Positions 36,301 through 44,778 of a stretch of 64,000 nt of DNA are shown here, piece after piece. The notes beneath the pieces were generated by a model that made no database searches, was not told the DNA's origin, and was given only the letters and a program-made list of their open reading frames with translations. Origin of the DNA: Comamonadaceae bacterium (lineage in GTDB: Bacteria > Pseudomonadota > Gammaproteobacteria > Burkholderiales > Burkholderiaceae_C); NCBI GenBank assembly GCA_013297875.1, contig JAAFIW010000001.1:458288-522287 (forward strand). Reading direction: 5' to 3'. The translations under genes and the position numbers were made by a program. The first letter of the stretch is position 1; each line of letters begins with the position of its first letter.

Positions 36301-36492
36301 TTGGGTAACGTGATTTTCACCGCAACCCGCTACAGCAGAAGCTGGCGACTTGATAAAGAAAAGTCGGCGCAAATCGGCTCAAATAGCAGCAAACACCGCA
36401 GCCCACTCTTGACCGGGTGGGTGTCTTCGAATGGTGCGTTCGTCGTCATGACATCCACTGTACGTGATGCAAGCCCATCGTCGCGATGCCGA

Positions 36493-37269
36493 TCAAGCCC
36501 GACTCGACGCCTCCCGCAGCACCATCACCGCCGCCCGCAAATCCACCGCCCACACCCGCCGGTCGCGCCCGTCTGCGGTTTGCGGCTGGCCGATGCGCAC
36601 CACGGCGCGCACGGGTGGGGCGCAGACGGTGCGCCACAGCGAGTTAGGTAGCGTCTGCTCGCCGACATACGAGGTGTCGGTGCTCAGTTGCCCATTGACC
36701 ACGTATTCATAGCGCAGCGCCACCGGCAGCACCGGCGCGTTGGCGGAAATTGCGGCTTGAATCAGGTTGCCGTGAAAGGGCAGCATGTCAGTGCCGTCGC
36801 TGGTGGTGCCTTCGGGAAAGATGGCGACCACGCCGCCGCTCAGCAGCGCGTCTTTGATGTGGTGCACCACGCGCATCGCGTCGCGGCGCGATTCGCGGGC
36901 GATGTACAGCGTGTCAATGCCAGTGGCCAGGCCGCCCAGCACCGGCCAGTGCTTCACGTCGGCCTTGCTGACAAAGCGGCAGTAGCCGGCTGCGTGCAGC
37001 ACTGAAATGTCGAGCCACGACATGTGGTTGGCCACCACCAGCAGCGGGCCTTTGGCGGGGAAGGGGCCGTGCACCGTCAACTGCAATCCCAACAATTCGA
37101 CGAACTCGCGCGACCAGCGGATGACCCGCTGCTGGCGATGCGCAGGCGTGAAGCCAGCAAAGCGAAACCGGATGACGAACAGGCCCAGCAGCAGGTGGCA
37201 GATGGCGCGCGCCAAGCGCCAGCAGGCGACGATGGCGTTGGTTTTTTTGGGGGCTGCGGATGGCGTCAT
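36493..37269 (-). CDS. Lysophospholipid acyltransferase, PlsC-like
   Basis: 258-residue 1-acyl-glycerol-3-phosphate acyltransferase-type enzyme at the inner membrane. The start is the ATG at 37269 (MTPSAAPKK) rather than the TTG three codons upstream. It has an N-terminal membrane segment (ICHLLLGLFVIRF), the catalytic HX4D motif NHMSWLD with His82 and Asp87, and the substrate-binding FPEGTTSDG motif at about residue 151. It may act in phosphatidic acid or lysolipid remodelling; ornithine-lipid OlsA-type activity is possible. Confidence 0.85.
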   Translation of the reverse strand: MTPSAAPKKTNAIVACWRLARAICHLLLGLFVIRFRFAGFTPAHRQQRVIRWSREFVELLGLQLTVHGPFPAKGPLLVVANHMSWLDISVLHAAGYCRFVSKADVKHWPVLGGLATGIDTLYIARESRRDAMRVVHHIKDALLSGGVVAIFPEGTTSDGTDMLPFHGNLIQAAISANAPVLPVALRYEYVVNGQLSTDTSYVGEQTLPNSLWRTVCAPPVRAVVRIGQPQTADGRDRRVWAVDLRAAVMVLREASSRA

Positions 37270-37340
37270 GGCGGGCAAGGTGAAGGGTTGCGGTGAAAAT
37301 CAGCGGCTGTCGGTCTTGTGGCGTGTTTTTCAGGAACCTT

Positions 37341-37946
37341 ATGAATCGTCGGAATGCTATCAAAAATCTAGCTGCCCCAGCAGTATTGGCAAGCACTAGC
37401 AGCCTTTTTATGGCTTGCACCGAGGGCAAACCGCAGTTTGCCGCCATCGACATCACCGGTGCCGACTACGCCCAGGGCTTGACCGCCACCGATCACAACG
37501 GCCAAGTGCGCACCCTCAAAGATTTTGCGGGCAAGGTGGTGGTGCTGTTTTTCGGCTTTGCGCAATGCCCCGATGTGTGCCCCACGGCCATGGCCGAGCT
37601 GGCGCAGGTCAAAGCCAAGCTGGGCAAAGATGGCGACAAACTGCAAGGCCTGTTTTTGACGGTAGACCCCGAGCGCGACACAGCCGCCGTGCTCAAGGCT
37701 TACATGGCCAATTTCGACCCCAGCTTTCTGGCGCTGCGCGTGGAGCCCGACAAGCTGGCCGAGCTGGCCAAACACTACAAGGTGTATTACAAAAAGGTGG
37801 AAGGCAAAACCCCCACCAGCTACACCATGGACCATTCGGCGGGCAGCTTTGTGTATGACACGCAGGGCCGCATTCGCCTGTACACCCGCAGCGGCACCGG
37901 CGCGCAGGCGCTGGCGGGCGACATCAAGCTCTTGCTGCGTGCGTGA
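37341..37946 (+). CDS. SCO1/SenC copper chaperone lipoprotein
   Basis: 201-residue Sco-family protein for copper delivery to the CuA centre of cytochrome oxidase. The ATG at 37341 follows a CAGGA ribosome site. The signal sequence ends in a lipobox LFMAC with Cys26, so it is predicted to be lipid-anchored in the periplasm. The thioredoxin-fold metal site is CPDVCP (Cys76 and Cys80) with His165 in DHSAGSF. Its stop overlaps the start of the DNA alkylation repair gene (TGATG region). No oxidase genes are in the window. Confidence 0.9.
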   Translation: MNRRNAIKNLAAPAVLASTSSLFMACTEGKPQFAAIDITGADYAQGLTATDHNGQVRTLKDFAGKVVVLFFGFAQCPDVCPTAMAELAQVKAKLGKDGDKLQGLFLTVDPERDTAAVLKAYMANFDPSFLALRVEPDKLAELAKHYKVYYKKVEGKTPTSYTMDHSAGSFVYDTQGRIRLYTRSGTGAQALAGDIKLLLRA

Positions 37947-38767
37947 TGACCGGGCATTTGGCCCGCCGCAAAGGCGCGCCACGCATCGCCGACATTCCAA
38001 CCGAGGTGCTGGCCGCGCTGAACCAGGGCCTGGTGCCCACGGTGAACCTCACCGAGTTTTTGGCGATTGACCTGGCGCAGCTGGCACCCGCCGTGGCCGG
38101 CCACATGGGGCTGGACCCGCAGGCCCAGCGCCTGGCCGACACGCTGGCCATGCTGCCTTCGTTCAAGCCCATGAAGCGCCACGACCACATTGCCCGCGCG
38201 CTGTATGACCTGGCTGCAGCGCATCCGCAGCGCGATGCCGTGGCGCACGCGCTTGCGACGCACGCCAGCGACGTGGCACGCTGCTGGGCCTCGCAGTGGG
38301 TGGCTTTTTCCGGTCTGGACTTTGCTGGCCAGTTGCAGGCTGCGCGCCGCTTTGCTGCTGATGGCCATTTTGGCGTGCGCGAGATAGCCTGGATGGCGGT
38401 GCGCGATGCGCTGATTGCGGCCATTGCGCAGTCACCCGAAGACGCAGTGGCGCAGCTGTTGCCTTGGGTACACGACGCTGACGAGAACATTCGCCGCTTT
38501 GCCAGCGAGCTGACGCGCCCGCGCGGCGTTTGGTGTGCGCAGATCGAGGCCTTCAAAACCCAGCCCTGGCTGGCCCTGGCCCTGCTGGAGCCGCTGCGCG
38601 CCGACCCCAGCCGCTACGTGCAAAACTCGGTGGCCAACTGGCTGAACGACGCCAGCAAGTCGCAGCCCACCTGGGTGCAAGACCTGTGCGCGCGCTGGAG
38701 CCAGGCCCCCGCCAACGCGGCCACCGCCTACATCACGCGGCGGGCCTTGCGGACAATTCGGGCCTGA
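37946..38767 (+). CDS. DNA alkylation repair protein, AlkC/AlkD-like
   Basis: 273-residue HEAT-repeat protein of the AlkC/AlkD DNA glycosylase superfamily, which removes alkylated bases such as 3-methyladenine. The ATG at 37946 overlaps the sco stop; a GTG one codon upstream is an alternative. Repeated helical units are evident (VREIAWMAVRDALIAAIAQSPEDAVAQLLPW, DENIRRFASELTRPRG, RYVQNSVANWLNDASK), and the motif NIRRFASE and PSRYVQNSVANWLND are typical. Coupling to sco is probably incidental. Confidence 0.8.
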   Translation: MTGHLARRKGAPRIADIPTEVLAALNQGLVPTVNLTEFLAIDLAQLAPAVAGHMGLDPQAQRLADTLAMLPSFKPMKRHDHIARALYDLAAAHPQRDAVAHALATHASDVARCWASQWVAFSGLDFAGQLQAARRFAADGHFGVREIAWMAVRDALIAAIAQSPEDAVAQLLPWVHDADENIRRFASELTRPRGVWCAQIEAFKTQPWLALALLEPLRADPSRYVQNSVANWLNDASKSQPTWVQDLCARWSQAPANAATAYITRRALRTIRA

Positions 38768-38797
38768 ATAACGCCGTTTGTTGACCAAACAATGCAA

Positions 38798-38843
38798 CAG
38801 CCCATATAAAACCTGCTCAAACAGCTATATAAATAATAGCAAT
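38798..38843 (+). repeat. Dispersed 45-bp repeat, copy 9
   Basis: Copy with CAGCCCATATAAAACCTGCT, CAAACAGCTATA, and ATAGCA, in the gap between the alkylation repair gene and mlaF. The remainder of that 194-base gap presumably holds the mla promoter; none is clear-cut. Confidence 0.85.
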
Positions 38844-38961
38844 CTACCACCTGTTTGCATTTGTTTACGCCGTGTCACGAAGCCAGCGAAGCAGCGTCAA
38901 CCGCTTCCCGTATCATGAACCGACCGTCGCATTGCGCACCTTTTGCGGCTCACCCCATCCC

Positions 38962-39795
38962 ATGACCAGCCCTGCCGCCGACACCTCTACCGACGCTTTG
39001 ATTGAATGCCGCGACCTGCGCTTTGGCTATGGCGGCGGGCGGTTGATTCTGGACGGCGTGAGCTTTTCGGTACAGCGCGGCAAGGTCACGGCGCTGATGG
39101 GCGCTTCGGGTGGCGGCAAAACGACGGTGTTGCGGCTGATTGGCGGGCAGGCCCGCGCCACTTCGGGGCAACTGACCGTCAACGGGCAAGACATGGCCGC
39201 ACTGGATGCAGCAGGCCTGCACGCCGCCCGGCGGCGCATGGGCATGCTGTTTCAGTTTGGCGCGCTCTTCACCGATTTGAGCGTGTTTGAAAACGTGGCC
39301 TTTCCGCTGCGCGAGCACACCGATTTGCCTGAGGCGCTGGTTCGCGACATCGTGCTGATGAAGCTCAACGCCGTGGGTTTGCGCGGTGCGCGCGATTTGA
39401 TGCCCTCGCAAGTCTCGGGCGGCATGGCCCGCCGCGTTGCACTGGCCCGCGCGATTGCGCTGGATCCGCAGCTGGTGATGTACGACGAGCCGTTTGCCGG
39501 GCTGGATCCGATTTCGCTGGGCACCGCGGCGCGTCTGATTCGCCAGCTTAACGATGCACTGGGCATCACCAGCATCGTGGTCTCGCACGATCTGGAAGAA
39601 ACCTTTGGCATTGCCGACCAGGTGATCGTGTTGGCCAACGGCAAAGTTGCTGCGCAAGGCACACCCGACGAGGTGCGCCAGAGCACCGACCCGCTGGTAC
39701 ACCAATTTGTGAACGCCCTGCCCGATGGCCCGGTTCACTTTCACTACCCCGGCCCCACGGTGGCGCAAGACTTTGGCGGGGGGCACGGCGCATGA
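38962..39795 (+). CDS. mlaF: Phospholipid ABC transporter ATPase MlaF
   Basis: 277-residue ATPase of the Mla system that moves phospholipids between outer and inner membranes to keep outer-leaflet asymmetry. The ATG at 38962 ([11 protein letters not shown]) is chosen over an upstream extension. Walker [10 protein letters not shown], signature [15 protein letters not shown] and Walker B LVMYDEP are present, with the family-typical GGQ-to-GGM change. Its stop overlaps mlaE (ATGA). It is the first gene of the mlaFEDACB order seen in Betaproteobacteria. Confidence 0.93.
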   Translation: MTSPAADTSTDALIECRDLRFGYGGGRLILDGVSFSVQRGKVTALMGASGGGKTTVLRLIGGQARATSGQLTVNGQDMAALDAAGLHAARRRMGMLFQFGALFTDLSVFENVAFPLREHTDLPEALVRDIVLMKLNAVGLRGARDLMPSQVSGGMARRVALARAIALDPQLVMYDEPFAGLDPISLGTAARLIRQLNDALGITSIVVSHDLEETFGIADQVIVLANGKVAAQGTPDEVRQSTDPLVHQFVNALPDGPVHFHYPGPTVAQDFGGGHGA

Positions 39796-40574
39796 GCTGG
39801 CTCAATCCATCAGACCTGGGCCTGGCGGTGCGCAACAAGCTGGCCGACTTGGGCCGTGGCGCGCGCTTGTTTCTGCGCCTGGTGCTGCTGCTGGGCCCCA
39901 CCTTGCGCCGCTTTGGCCTGGTGCGCGACCAGATTCACTTTTTGGGCAACTACTCGCTGGCCATCATCACCGTGTCGGGCCTGTTTGTGGGCTTTGTGCT
40001 GGGCCTGCAGGGCTACTACACCTTGCAGCGCTACGGCTCGTCAGAGGCACTCGGGTTGTTGGTGGCGCTGAGCCTGGTGCGGGAACTGGGGCCGGTGGTC
40101 ACCGCACTCTTGTTTGCGGGGCGGGCGGGCACGTCGCTCACGGCAGAGATTGGTTTGATGAAGGCCGGCGAGCAGTTGAGCGCCATGGAAATGATGGCGG
40201 TGGATCCGATTCGCCGCATCCTGGCACCGCGCTTTTGGGCCGGTGTGATCACCATGCCCCTGCTGGCCGCAGTGTTCAGCGCGGTGGGCATCATGGGTGG
40301 CTGGGTGGTGGGCGTGGCCATGATTGGCGTGGACGCCGGAGCCTTCTGGAGCCAGATGCAGGGCGGCGTAGACGCGTGGCGCGATGTGGGCAACGGCGTC
40401 ATCAAGAGCTTTGTGTTTGGCCTCACCGTCACGTTTGTGGCACTTTTGCAGGGTTTTGATGCCCAACCGACGCCCGAGGGTGTGTCGCGTGCCACCACCC
40501 GCACCGTGGTGGTGGCCTCGCTGGCCGTGCTGGGCTTGGACTTTTTGTTGACGGCTTTGATGTTTTCTATTTAG
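39792..40574 (+). CDS. mlaE: Phospholipid ABC transporter permease MlaE
   Basis: 260-residue permease of the MlaE/YrbE family with about five to six membrane helices. The conserved region [28 protein letters not shown] (key residues ELGPV and AGRAGT) at about 97-124 couples to MlaF. It overlaps mlaF by four bases and is eight bases before mlaD. Confidence 0.94.
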   Translation: MSWLNPSDLGLAVRNKLADLGRGARLFLRLVLLLGPTLRRFGLVRDQIHFLGNYSLAIITVSGLFVGFVLGLQGYYTLQRYGSSEALGLLVALSLVRELGPVVTALLFAGRAGTSLTAEIGLMKAGEQLSAMEMMAVDPIRRILAPRFWAGVITMPLLAAVFSAVGIMGGWVVGVAMIGVDAGAFWSQMQGGVDAWRDVGNGVIKSFVFGLTVTFVALLQGFDAQPTPEGVSRATTRTVVVASLAVLGLDFLLTALMFSI

Positions 40575-40582
40575 GGATCACG

Positions 40583-41083
40583 ATGGAACGCTCAAAAAAC
40601 GATGTGTGGGTGGGCTTGTTTGTGCTGGTGGGCGCAGCGGCCATCCTGTTTCTGGCGCTGCAGGCGGCCAATCTGCTGAGCTTGAATTTCAGCTCGGGCT
40701 ACCGCGTGTCGGCCAAGTTTGACAACATTGGCGGCTTGAAGCGCCAGGCGGCGGTGAAAAGCGCCGGTGTGGTCGTGGGCCGGGTGGACTCCATCGTGTT
40801 TGACGACAAGTCGTTTCAGGCCCGCGTGAACATGGACCTGGACACCCGCTACGCCTTTCCCAAAGATTCATCGCTAAAAATTCTCACCAGTGGGTTATTG
40901 GGCGAGCAATACATAGGGATTGAAGCGGGTGCTTCCGAGAAAAATCTGGCCACTGGCGATACCATCGCATCCACACAGTCAGCCGTGGTGTTGGAAAACC
41001 TGATCAGCCAGTTTTTGTACAGCAAGGCCGCCGACGGCAGCACACCGGCAGGCACTGCCACAGGGAACGGAAGCAAGAAATGA
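40583..41083 (+). CDS. mlaD: Phospholipid-binding MCE protein MlaD
   Basis: 166-residue MCE-domain protein anchored by one N-terminal helix (WVGLFVLVGAAAILFLALQAANLL). The MCE domain covers about 38-116 (YRVSAKFDNIGGLKRQAAVKSAGVVVGRV), and the segment ILTSGLLGEQYIGIEAG is typical. It forms the periplasmic hexameric ring of the MlaFEDB complex. Its stop overlaps the mlaA start. Confidence 0.94.
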   Translation: MERSKNDVWVGLFVLVGAAAILFLALQAANLLSLNFSSGYRVSAKFDNIGGLKRQAAVKSAGVVVGRVDSIVFDDKSFQARVNMDLDTRYAFPKDSSLKILTSGLLGEQYIGIEAGASEKNLATGDTIASTQSAVVLENLISQFLYSKAADGSTPAGTATGNGSKK

Positions 41084-41847
41084 ACACCGTACTTTTTCAG
41101 TCGCTGCGAACACGCGCGGTTCAACTGGCTGGCTTGGTGCTGCTGGTGCTGGCCACCGGTTGCGCCAGCGGCCCCCGCACCAGCCCCAACGACCCGTTTG
41201 AGCCGTTTAACCGGGGCGTCTCCAGCTTCAACGAAGGTGTGGACGAAGCCATTCTCAAGCCAGTTGCCACAGCCTACCAAAGCGTCACGCCACGCCGGGT
41301 GCGCACCGGCGTGAGCAACTTTTTTGGCAACCTGGGCGACCTGTGGTCATCGGTGAACAGTGTGTTTCAGCTCAAACCCCAAGAAGCCGCCGAGAGTTTC
41401 TTGCGCTTCAACATCAACACCGTGTTGGGCTTGGGTGGCCTGTTGGACGTTGCCAGTGAAATGAACATCGACCGCCACAAAGAAGACCTGGGCCGTACCC
41501 TGGCTTACTGGGGGGTGCCCTCTGGCCCGTATCTGGTGCTACCACTGCTGGGGCCTTCCACCGTGCGCGACACGCTGGCCATACCGGTGGACGCATTGGG
41601 CAACCCCTTAAGTTATGCCGACGGCAAAACACAAACCGTGCTGGGCGCGCTGCGCGTGGTGGAGGTGCGGGCCAACCTGCTGCGCGCCAGCAGCGTGCTG
41701 GACGAAGCTGCACTGGACAAATACAGCTTCACCCGCGACGCGTTTTTGCAGCGCCGCAGTGCGCTGAAACGCCCCACCGGTGGTGAAGACAACCCCGATC
41801 CACCGGCACCACCGGCCGAGCCTGCGGCCCAAGCTCCCAAGCCCTAG
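41080..41847 (+). CDS. mlaA: Outer membrane lipoprotein MlaA (VacJ)
   Basis: 255-residue VacJ-family lipoprotein that extracts mislocalised phospholipid from the outer leaflet. The signal peptide ends in the lipobox LVLATGC, giving lipidated Cys27. The family segment DPFEPFNRGVSSFNEGVDEAILKPVATAY and GVSNFFGNLGD are present. The C-terminal tail is Pro/Ala-rich. Its position inside the mlaFEDCB operon is usual in Betaproteobacteria, unlike in E. coli. Confidence 0.93.
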   Translation: MNTVLFQSLRTRAVQLAGLVLLVLATGCASGPRTSPNDPFEPFNRGVSSFNEGVDEAILKPVATAYQSVTPRRVRTGVSNFFGNLGDLWSSVNSVFQLKPQEAAESFLRFNINTVLGLGGLLDVASEMNIDRHKEDLGRTLAYWGVPSGPYLVLPLLGPSTVRDTLAIPVDALGNPLSYADGKTQTVLGALRVVEVRANLLRASSVLDEAALDKYSFTRDAFLQRRSALKRPTGGEDNPDPPAPPAEPAAQAPKP

Positions 41848-41955
41848 GCACTTGTTTCAGTTGCTTGCAATTCATGCACGGCCTTCACATCTCAATACTG
41901 CCCTCCACACGTTAAAACCGAGCGGAAATATCCCGCTACCTGAAAGTCAAACACC

Positions 41956-42597
41956 ATGAACCGTCGATTCTTCAGCCGCTTGCTCCCCCTGCTGGCCACC
42001 AGCGCAGCCCTTGCCTTCACGCCGTTTGCGCGCGCTGCCGACGAGGCGCCCGATGCGCTGATCAAGCGCCTGTCAGCGGAGGTGATGGACACCATCAAGA
42101 CCGACAAGTCCATTCAGGCCGGCGACACCAGCAAAATCATTGCGCTGGTCGACAACAAAATCATGCCCAACGTGAACTTTGCCCGCATGACCGCTTCGGC
42201 CGTGGGCCCAGCCTGGCGGCAGGCCACGCCTGAGCAGCAAAAACGCTTGCAGGACGAGTTCAAAACCCTGCTGGTGCGCACCTACTCGGGCGCGCTGGCC
42301 CAGGTGAACGACCAGACCATCACCATCAAACCCCTGCGGGCCAGCGCCGGCGACACCGAGGTCACCGTGCGCAGCGAAGTCACCGGCCGTGGCGACCCGA
42401 TCCAGCTGGATTACCGCCTGGAAAAAACAGCTGGCCAGGGCACTGGCTGGAAAATCATCAATCTGAACGTGCTGGGCGTCTGGCTGGTGGAGACCTACCG
42501 CAGCCAGTTTGCGCAAGAGATCAACGCCAAGGGCATTGATGGCCTGATCACGGCACTGGCCGAGCGCAACAGCCGCAACGCTGCCAAGAAAACCTGA
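41956..42597 (+). CDS. mlaC: Periplasmic phospholipid carrier MlaC
   Basis: 213-residue Ttg2D-family protein with a signal peptide cleaved near FARA-ADE (about residue 28). It ferries lipid between MlaA in the outer membrane and MlaD in the inner membrane. Motifs such as MPNVNFARMTASAVGPAWRQATPEQQ and GTGWKIINLNVLGVWLVETYRSQF are typical. The gap to mlaA is 108 bases and to mlaB 27 bases. Confidence 0.93.
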   Translation: MNRRFFSRLLPLLATSAALAFTPFARAADEAPDALIKRLSAEVMDTIKTDKSIQAGDTSKIIALVDNKIMPNVNFARMTASAVGPAWRQATPEQQKRLQDEFKTLLVRTYSGALAQVNDQTITIKPLRASAGDTEVTVRSEVTGRGDPIQLDYRLEKTAGQGTGWKIINLNVLGVWLVETYRSQFAQEINAKGIDGLITALAERNSRNAAKKT

Positions 42598-42624
42598 GCC
42601 CTGGCGCGTTCAGATCGTCAAGCC

Positions 42625-42894
42625 ATGCTGCTGCCCGCGCAACTGACCCACGCCGAAGCTTCGGCCTGCGCGCACATGCTGGTGCTCAGCCTGCGCGCGC
42701 AAGCCGACCAGGCGGTGGTGGCCGACGCATCGGCCTTGCAGCGCTTTGATTCGTCGGCACTGGCGGTCTTGCTCGAATGCCGCCGCGAAGCCGCGGCGCT
42801 AGGCAAAACCTTGTCCGTCAAAGCCATGCCCGCGCGGCTGCGGGAGTTGGCCGCGCTGTACGGCATTGGGGAGTTGCTTCCGGCAGCACCCTGA
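42625..42894 (+). CDS. mlaB: STAS-domain protein MlaB
   Basis: 89-residue STAS protein that binds MlaF and stabilises the MlaFEDB complex. The core is VVADASALQRFDSSALAVLLECRREAAALGK, with the STAS signature DSSALAVLLE at about 42-51. It is the last gene of the mla operon; a strong hairpin follows. Confidence 0.88.
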   Translation: MLLPAQLTHAEASACAHMLVLSLRAQADQAVVADASALQRFDSSALAVLLECRREAAALGKTLSVKAMPARLRELAALYGIGELLPAAP

Positions 42895-42906
42895 TCTTGT
42901 CTGCTT

Positions 42907-42932
42907 GCCGCCTGCGCGACAGGCCAGGCGGC
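42907..42932. terminator. Hairpin after mlaB
   Basis: Perfect inverted repeat GCCGCCTG, 10-base loop, CAGGCGGC, extended by CTT/AAG flanks. It has no T run, so it may be a rho-assisted terminator or a processing barrier between mlaB and the phosphatase gene. Confidence 0.45.
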
Positions 42933-42985
42933 ACAAGTCCCCCGATTGACAGTGCCCCTGCACTACGGGCCAACAGAATGCCCCC

Positions 42986-43657
42986 ATGGGCAACCTCTAC
43001 CTCATCCGACACGGCCAGGCCTCTTTTGGCGCGGCAGACTATGACCAACTGAGCACGCTGGGCCACCAGCAGTCGGTGCAGCTAGGCACCTACCTCAAGC
43101 GCAAAGGTCTGGTGTTTGACGCCGCCATCACCGGCACCTTGAAGCGCCATGCCCAAACCTATGCCGGCATTGCCGACGGGGCCGGTTTGCAGTTGCAGCC
43201 GCTGGCCCTGCCCGGCTTGAATGAATACGACAGCGAAGCAGTGATTGCCGCCATTCACCCCCACAAACTGGAAAAGCCCGATTCGCCCGAGATGTACCGC
43301 CACCACTTTCGCCTGCTGCGTGATGGCCTGACCCAGTGGATGGCCGGTGTGGTCAGCCCCGCTGGCATGCCCAGCTACACCGACTTTGTTGCCGGCATCG
43401 TGGCCGCGTTGGATCATGTGCGTGCCACACACCACGGACAAAACGTGCTGATGGTCTCCAGCGGCGGCCCGATTTCAACCGCCGTGGGCCAGGTACTGGG
43501 CACAAGCTGCGAAACCACCATTGAGCTGAACCTGCGCATCCGCAACAGCAGCGTGACCGAGTTTGCCTTCACCCCGAAGCGCCACATGCTGGTGACCTAC
43601 AACACCTTGCCGCACCTGGATGACGCGGCGTTCAAGGACTGGGTGACGTACGCTTGA
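42986..43657 (+). CDS. Histidine phosphatase family protein
   Basis: 223-residue protein of the phosphoglycerate mutase-like histidine phosphatase superfamily. The phospho-accepting LIRHGQAS motif is at residues 6-13. The second catalytic His usually found in an SHGGP motif is replaced: the sequence reads VSSGGPIS at about residue 156, with Ser in place of His. The acid Glu (LNEYDSEA) is conserved. The His-to-Ser change could weaken or alter catalysis. The substrate is unknown and the gene is separate from mla. Confidence 0.82.
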   Translation: MGNLYLIRHGQASFGAADYDQLSTLGHQQSVQLGTYLKRKGLVFDAAITGTLKRHAQTYAGIADGAGLQLQPLALPGLNEYDSEAVIAAIHPHKLEKPDSPEMYRHHFRLLRDGLTQWMAGVVSPAGMPSYTDFVAGIVAALDHVRATHHGQNVLMVSSGGPISTAVGQVLGTSCETTIELNLRIRNSSVTEFAFTPKRHMLVTYNTLPHLDDAAFKDWVTYA

Positions 43658-43698
43658 TATTAATTTGATAGCGGCTTGAGTAGTAGGTACCTGGGCTA
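43654..43698 (-). repeat. Dispersed 45-bp repeat, copy 10 (degenerate)
   Basis: Minus-strand copy: TAGCCCAGGTACCTACTACT, CAAGCCGCTATC, then ATATCA. The core has diverged (ACTCAAGCCGCTATC). It lies between the phosphatase and the end of recX. Confidence 0.65.
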
Positions 43699-44202
43699 TT
43701 CGTCGTTTTCATCCTCGAGCGCTGCCTGCCGCAGAACCCGGCGCACCACCTCTGCACTGAATCCACGGGTGAGCAAAAACCGCATTTGACGAGCGGTCGC
43801 TGCGGCTTGGGTGGTTCGATCGGTGTGGGTGGATTCCAGTTGCCCGAACTTTCGCTGCCAGATGTCCAGCGCCCGCTCGAACTCAGTGCTTTGCAGTTGG
43901 GCCACGGCATCGGTCACGGCCTGTGCGTCCAGGCCTTTGTTTTGCAACTCCTGGCGGATACGGCTGGCACCCAGCTTGCCCGCCCGGCGGTTCACCACCG
44001 AGTCCACCACCCGCTGCTCGTTGATGAACCCCTTGGCCTGCAATTCGTCCAGCGCCAACGCCAGCGTGCCGGGCTCCGCTTCGTGTGGCGCGAGCTTGCG
44101 CACCAACTCGGCTCGCGAGTATTCGCGGGCACTGAGCAGGCGCAGCGCCCGGCTTTTCAGGCTGGGGGCAGTGGGGGCGAAGAACGACACGGTGTTAATC
44201 AC
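43696..44202 (-). CDS. recX: Regulatory protein RecX
   Basis: 168-residue RecX, which binds RecA filaments and inhibits strand exchange. Three-helix repeat units are apparent (LRLLSAREYSRAELVRKL; DELQAKGFINEQRVVDSVVNRR; RQMRFLLTRGFSAEVVRRVL). It is downstream of recA on the same strand but separated by 576 bases that include a MITE, an inverted repeat and a duplicated recA tail, unlike the usual short recA-recX spacing. Confidence 0.92.
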   Translation of the reverse strand: MINTVSFFAPTAPSLKSRALRLLSAREYSRAELVRKLAPHEAEPGTLALALDELQAKGFINEQRVVDSVVNRRAGKLGASRIRQELQNKGLDAQAVTDAVAQLQSTEFERALDIWQRKFGQLESTHTDRTTQAAATARQMRFLLTRGFSAEVVRRVLRQAALEDENDE

Positions 44203-44236
44203 TACTAAATTGATAGCTGTTCGAGAAAATAATTAA
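44199..44236 (-). repeat. Dispersed 45-bp repeat, copy 11, split by MITE
   Basis: Minus-strand core CTCGAACAGCTATC, then TAGTAG. The missing outer part (CAGCCC) is found on the far side of the MITE at about 44475-44487. Removing the MITE and one ATTAA restores a complete repeat. Confidence 0.75.
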
Positions 44237-44469
44237 CCTAGAAACAGCAGTTGGACGCGCCCGAGTGGGTCGCCATGGGGTGGGCTGGCAAGGCGCGACA
44301 ACGACGCAGGCTCTTGCCTGCTAGGCGGAGCAACGCGGCCAGCGCGCGCCAGGGTGGCTCAATCGGGTGCGTAGCGTTCTCACCTGGTTGATGAGTTCGC
44401 GCAACGCTACAAGTGTTTGATTTCATTGGTGAAAATTACTGGGAGGAGCGGTCAACTGCTGTTTCTAGG
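44237..44469. mobile_element. 233-bp MITE-like element, copy 2
   Basis: Same length, same 17-bp terminal inverted repeats and same internal layout as copy 1, with scattered substitutions. It is flanked by a perfect 5-bp direct repeat ATTAA (44232-44236 and 44470-44474). It has inserted into a dispersed 45-bp repeat between recA and recX. Confidence 0.9.
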
Positions 44470-44528
44470 ATTAAAGGGCTGGCAGCTCTTTTCACTTGAA
44501 ATTACCGGTCGCCACGACAGGCAGAAAC

Positions 44529-44648
44529 CAGCAGAACACAGAGGCACAGAGACACAGAGGTAAGAAGAGAGGGCAATGTGCAGACATTCAAGAGATTTCA
44601 CGAAAACCTCCTCTTCCCTCTGTGCCTCCGTGCCTCTGTGTTCTGTTT
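44529..44648. repeat. Inverted repeat with ACAGAGGCACAGAG arms
   Basis: The left arm AGAACACAGAGGCACAGAGA (from about 44533) and the right arm ending CCGTGCCTCTGTGTTCT (to about 44646) are near-perfect complements of about 28 bases around a 55-base loop. The arms are built of short CACAGAG repeats. It lies in the recA-recX gap. Confidence 0.8.
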
Positions 44649-44666
44649 TGTACTCACTCGCGCAAT

Positions 44667-44738
44667 GAAGCTCACGCTTCATTCGCTGTCACCGCGGGTG
44701 CCAGCGCAGGAATCCCAAGGGATTCCCGCACCTTGTTT
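44667..44738 (-). pseudogene. Duplicated 3' end of recA
   Basis: On the minus strand this segment repeats about 72 bases of the recA 3' end (44764-44836), including the codons for [11 protein letters not shown] and the region after the stop. The two copies share the 37-base stretch from GTGCCAGCGCAGG to CACCTTGTTTT almost unchanged. It is a tail fragment only, spaced about 97 bases from the original. Confidence 0.8.
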
Positions 44739-44778
44739 TAGCTTCGCCGAAACGGCGGTGCATGAAGCTTGCGCTTCA

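Noticed and set aside
39725..40459. 244-codon plus-strand frame overlapping mlaF and mlaE
   Set aside because: It is out of frame with two well-supported Mla genes and has no family features.
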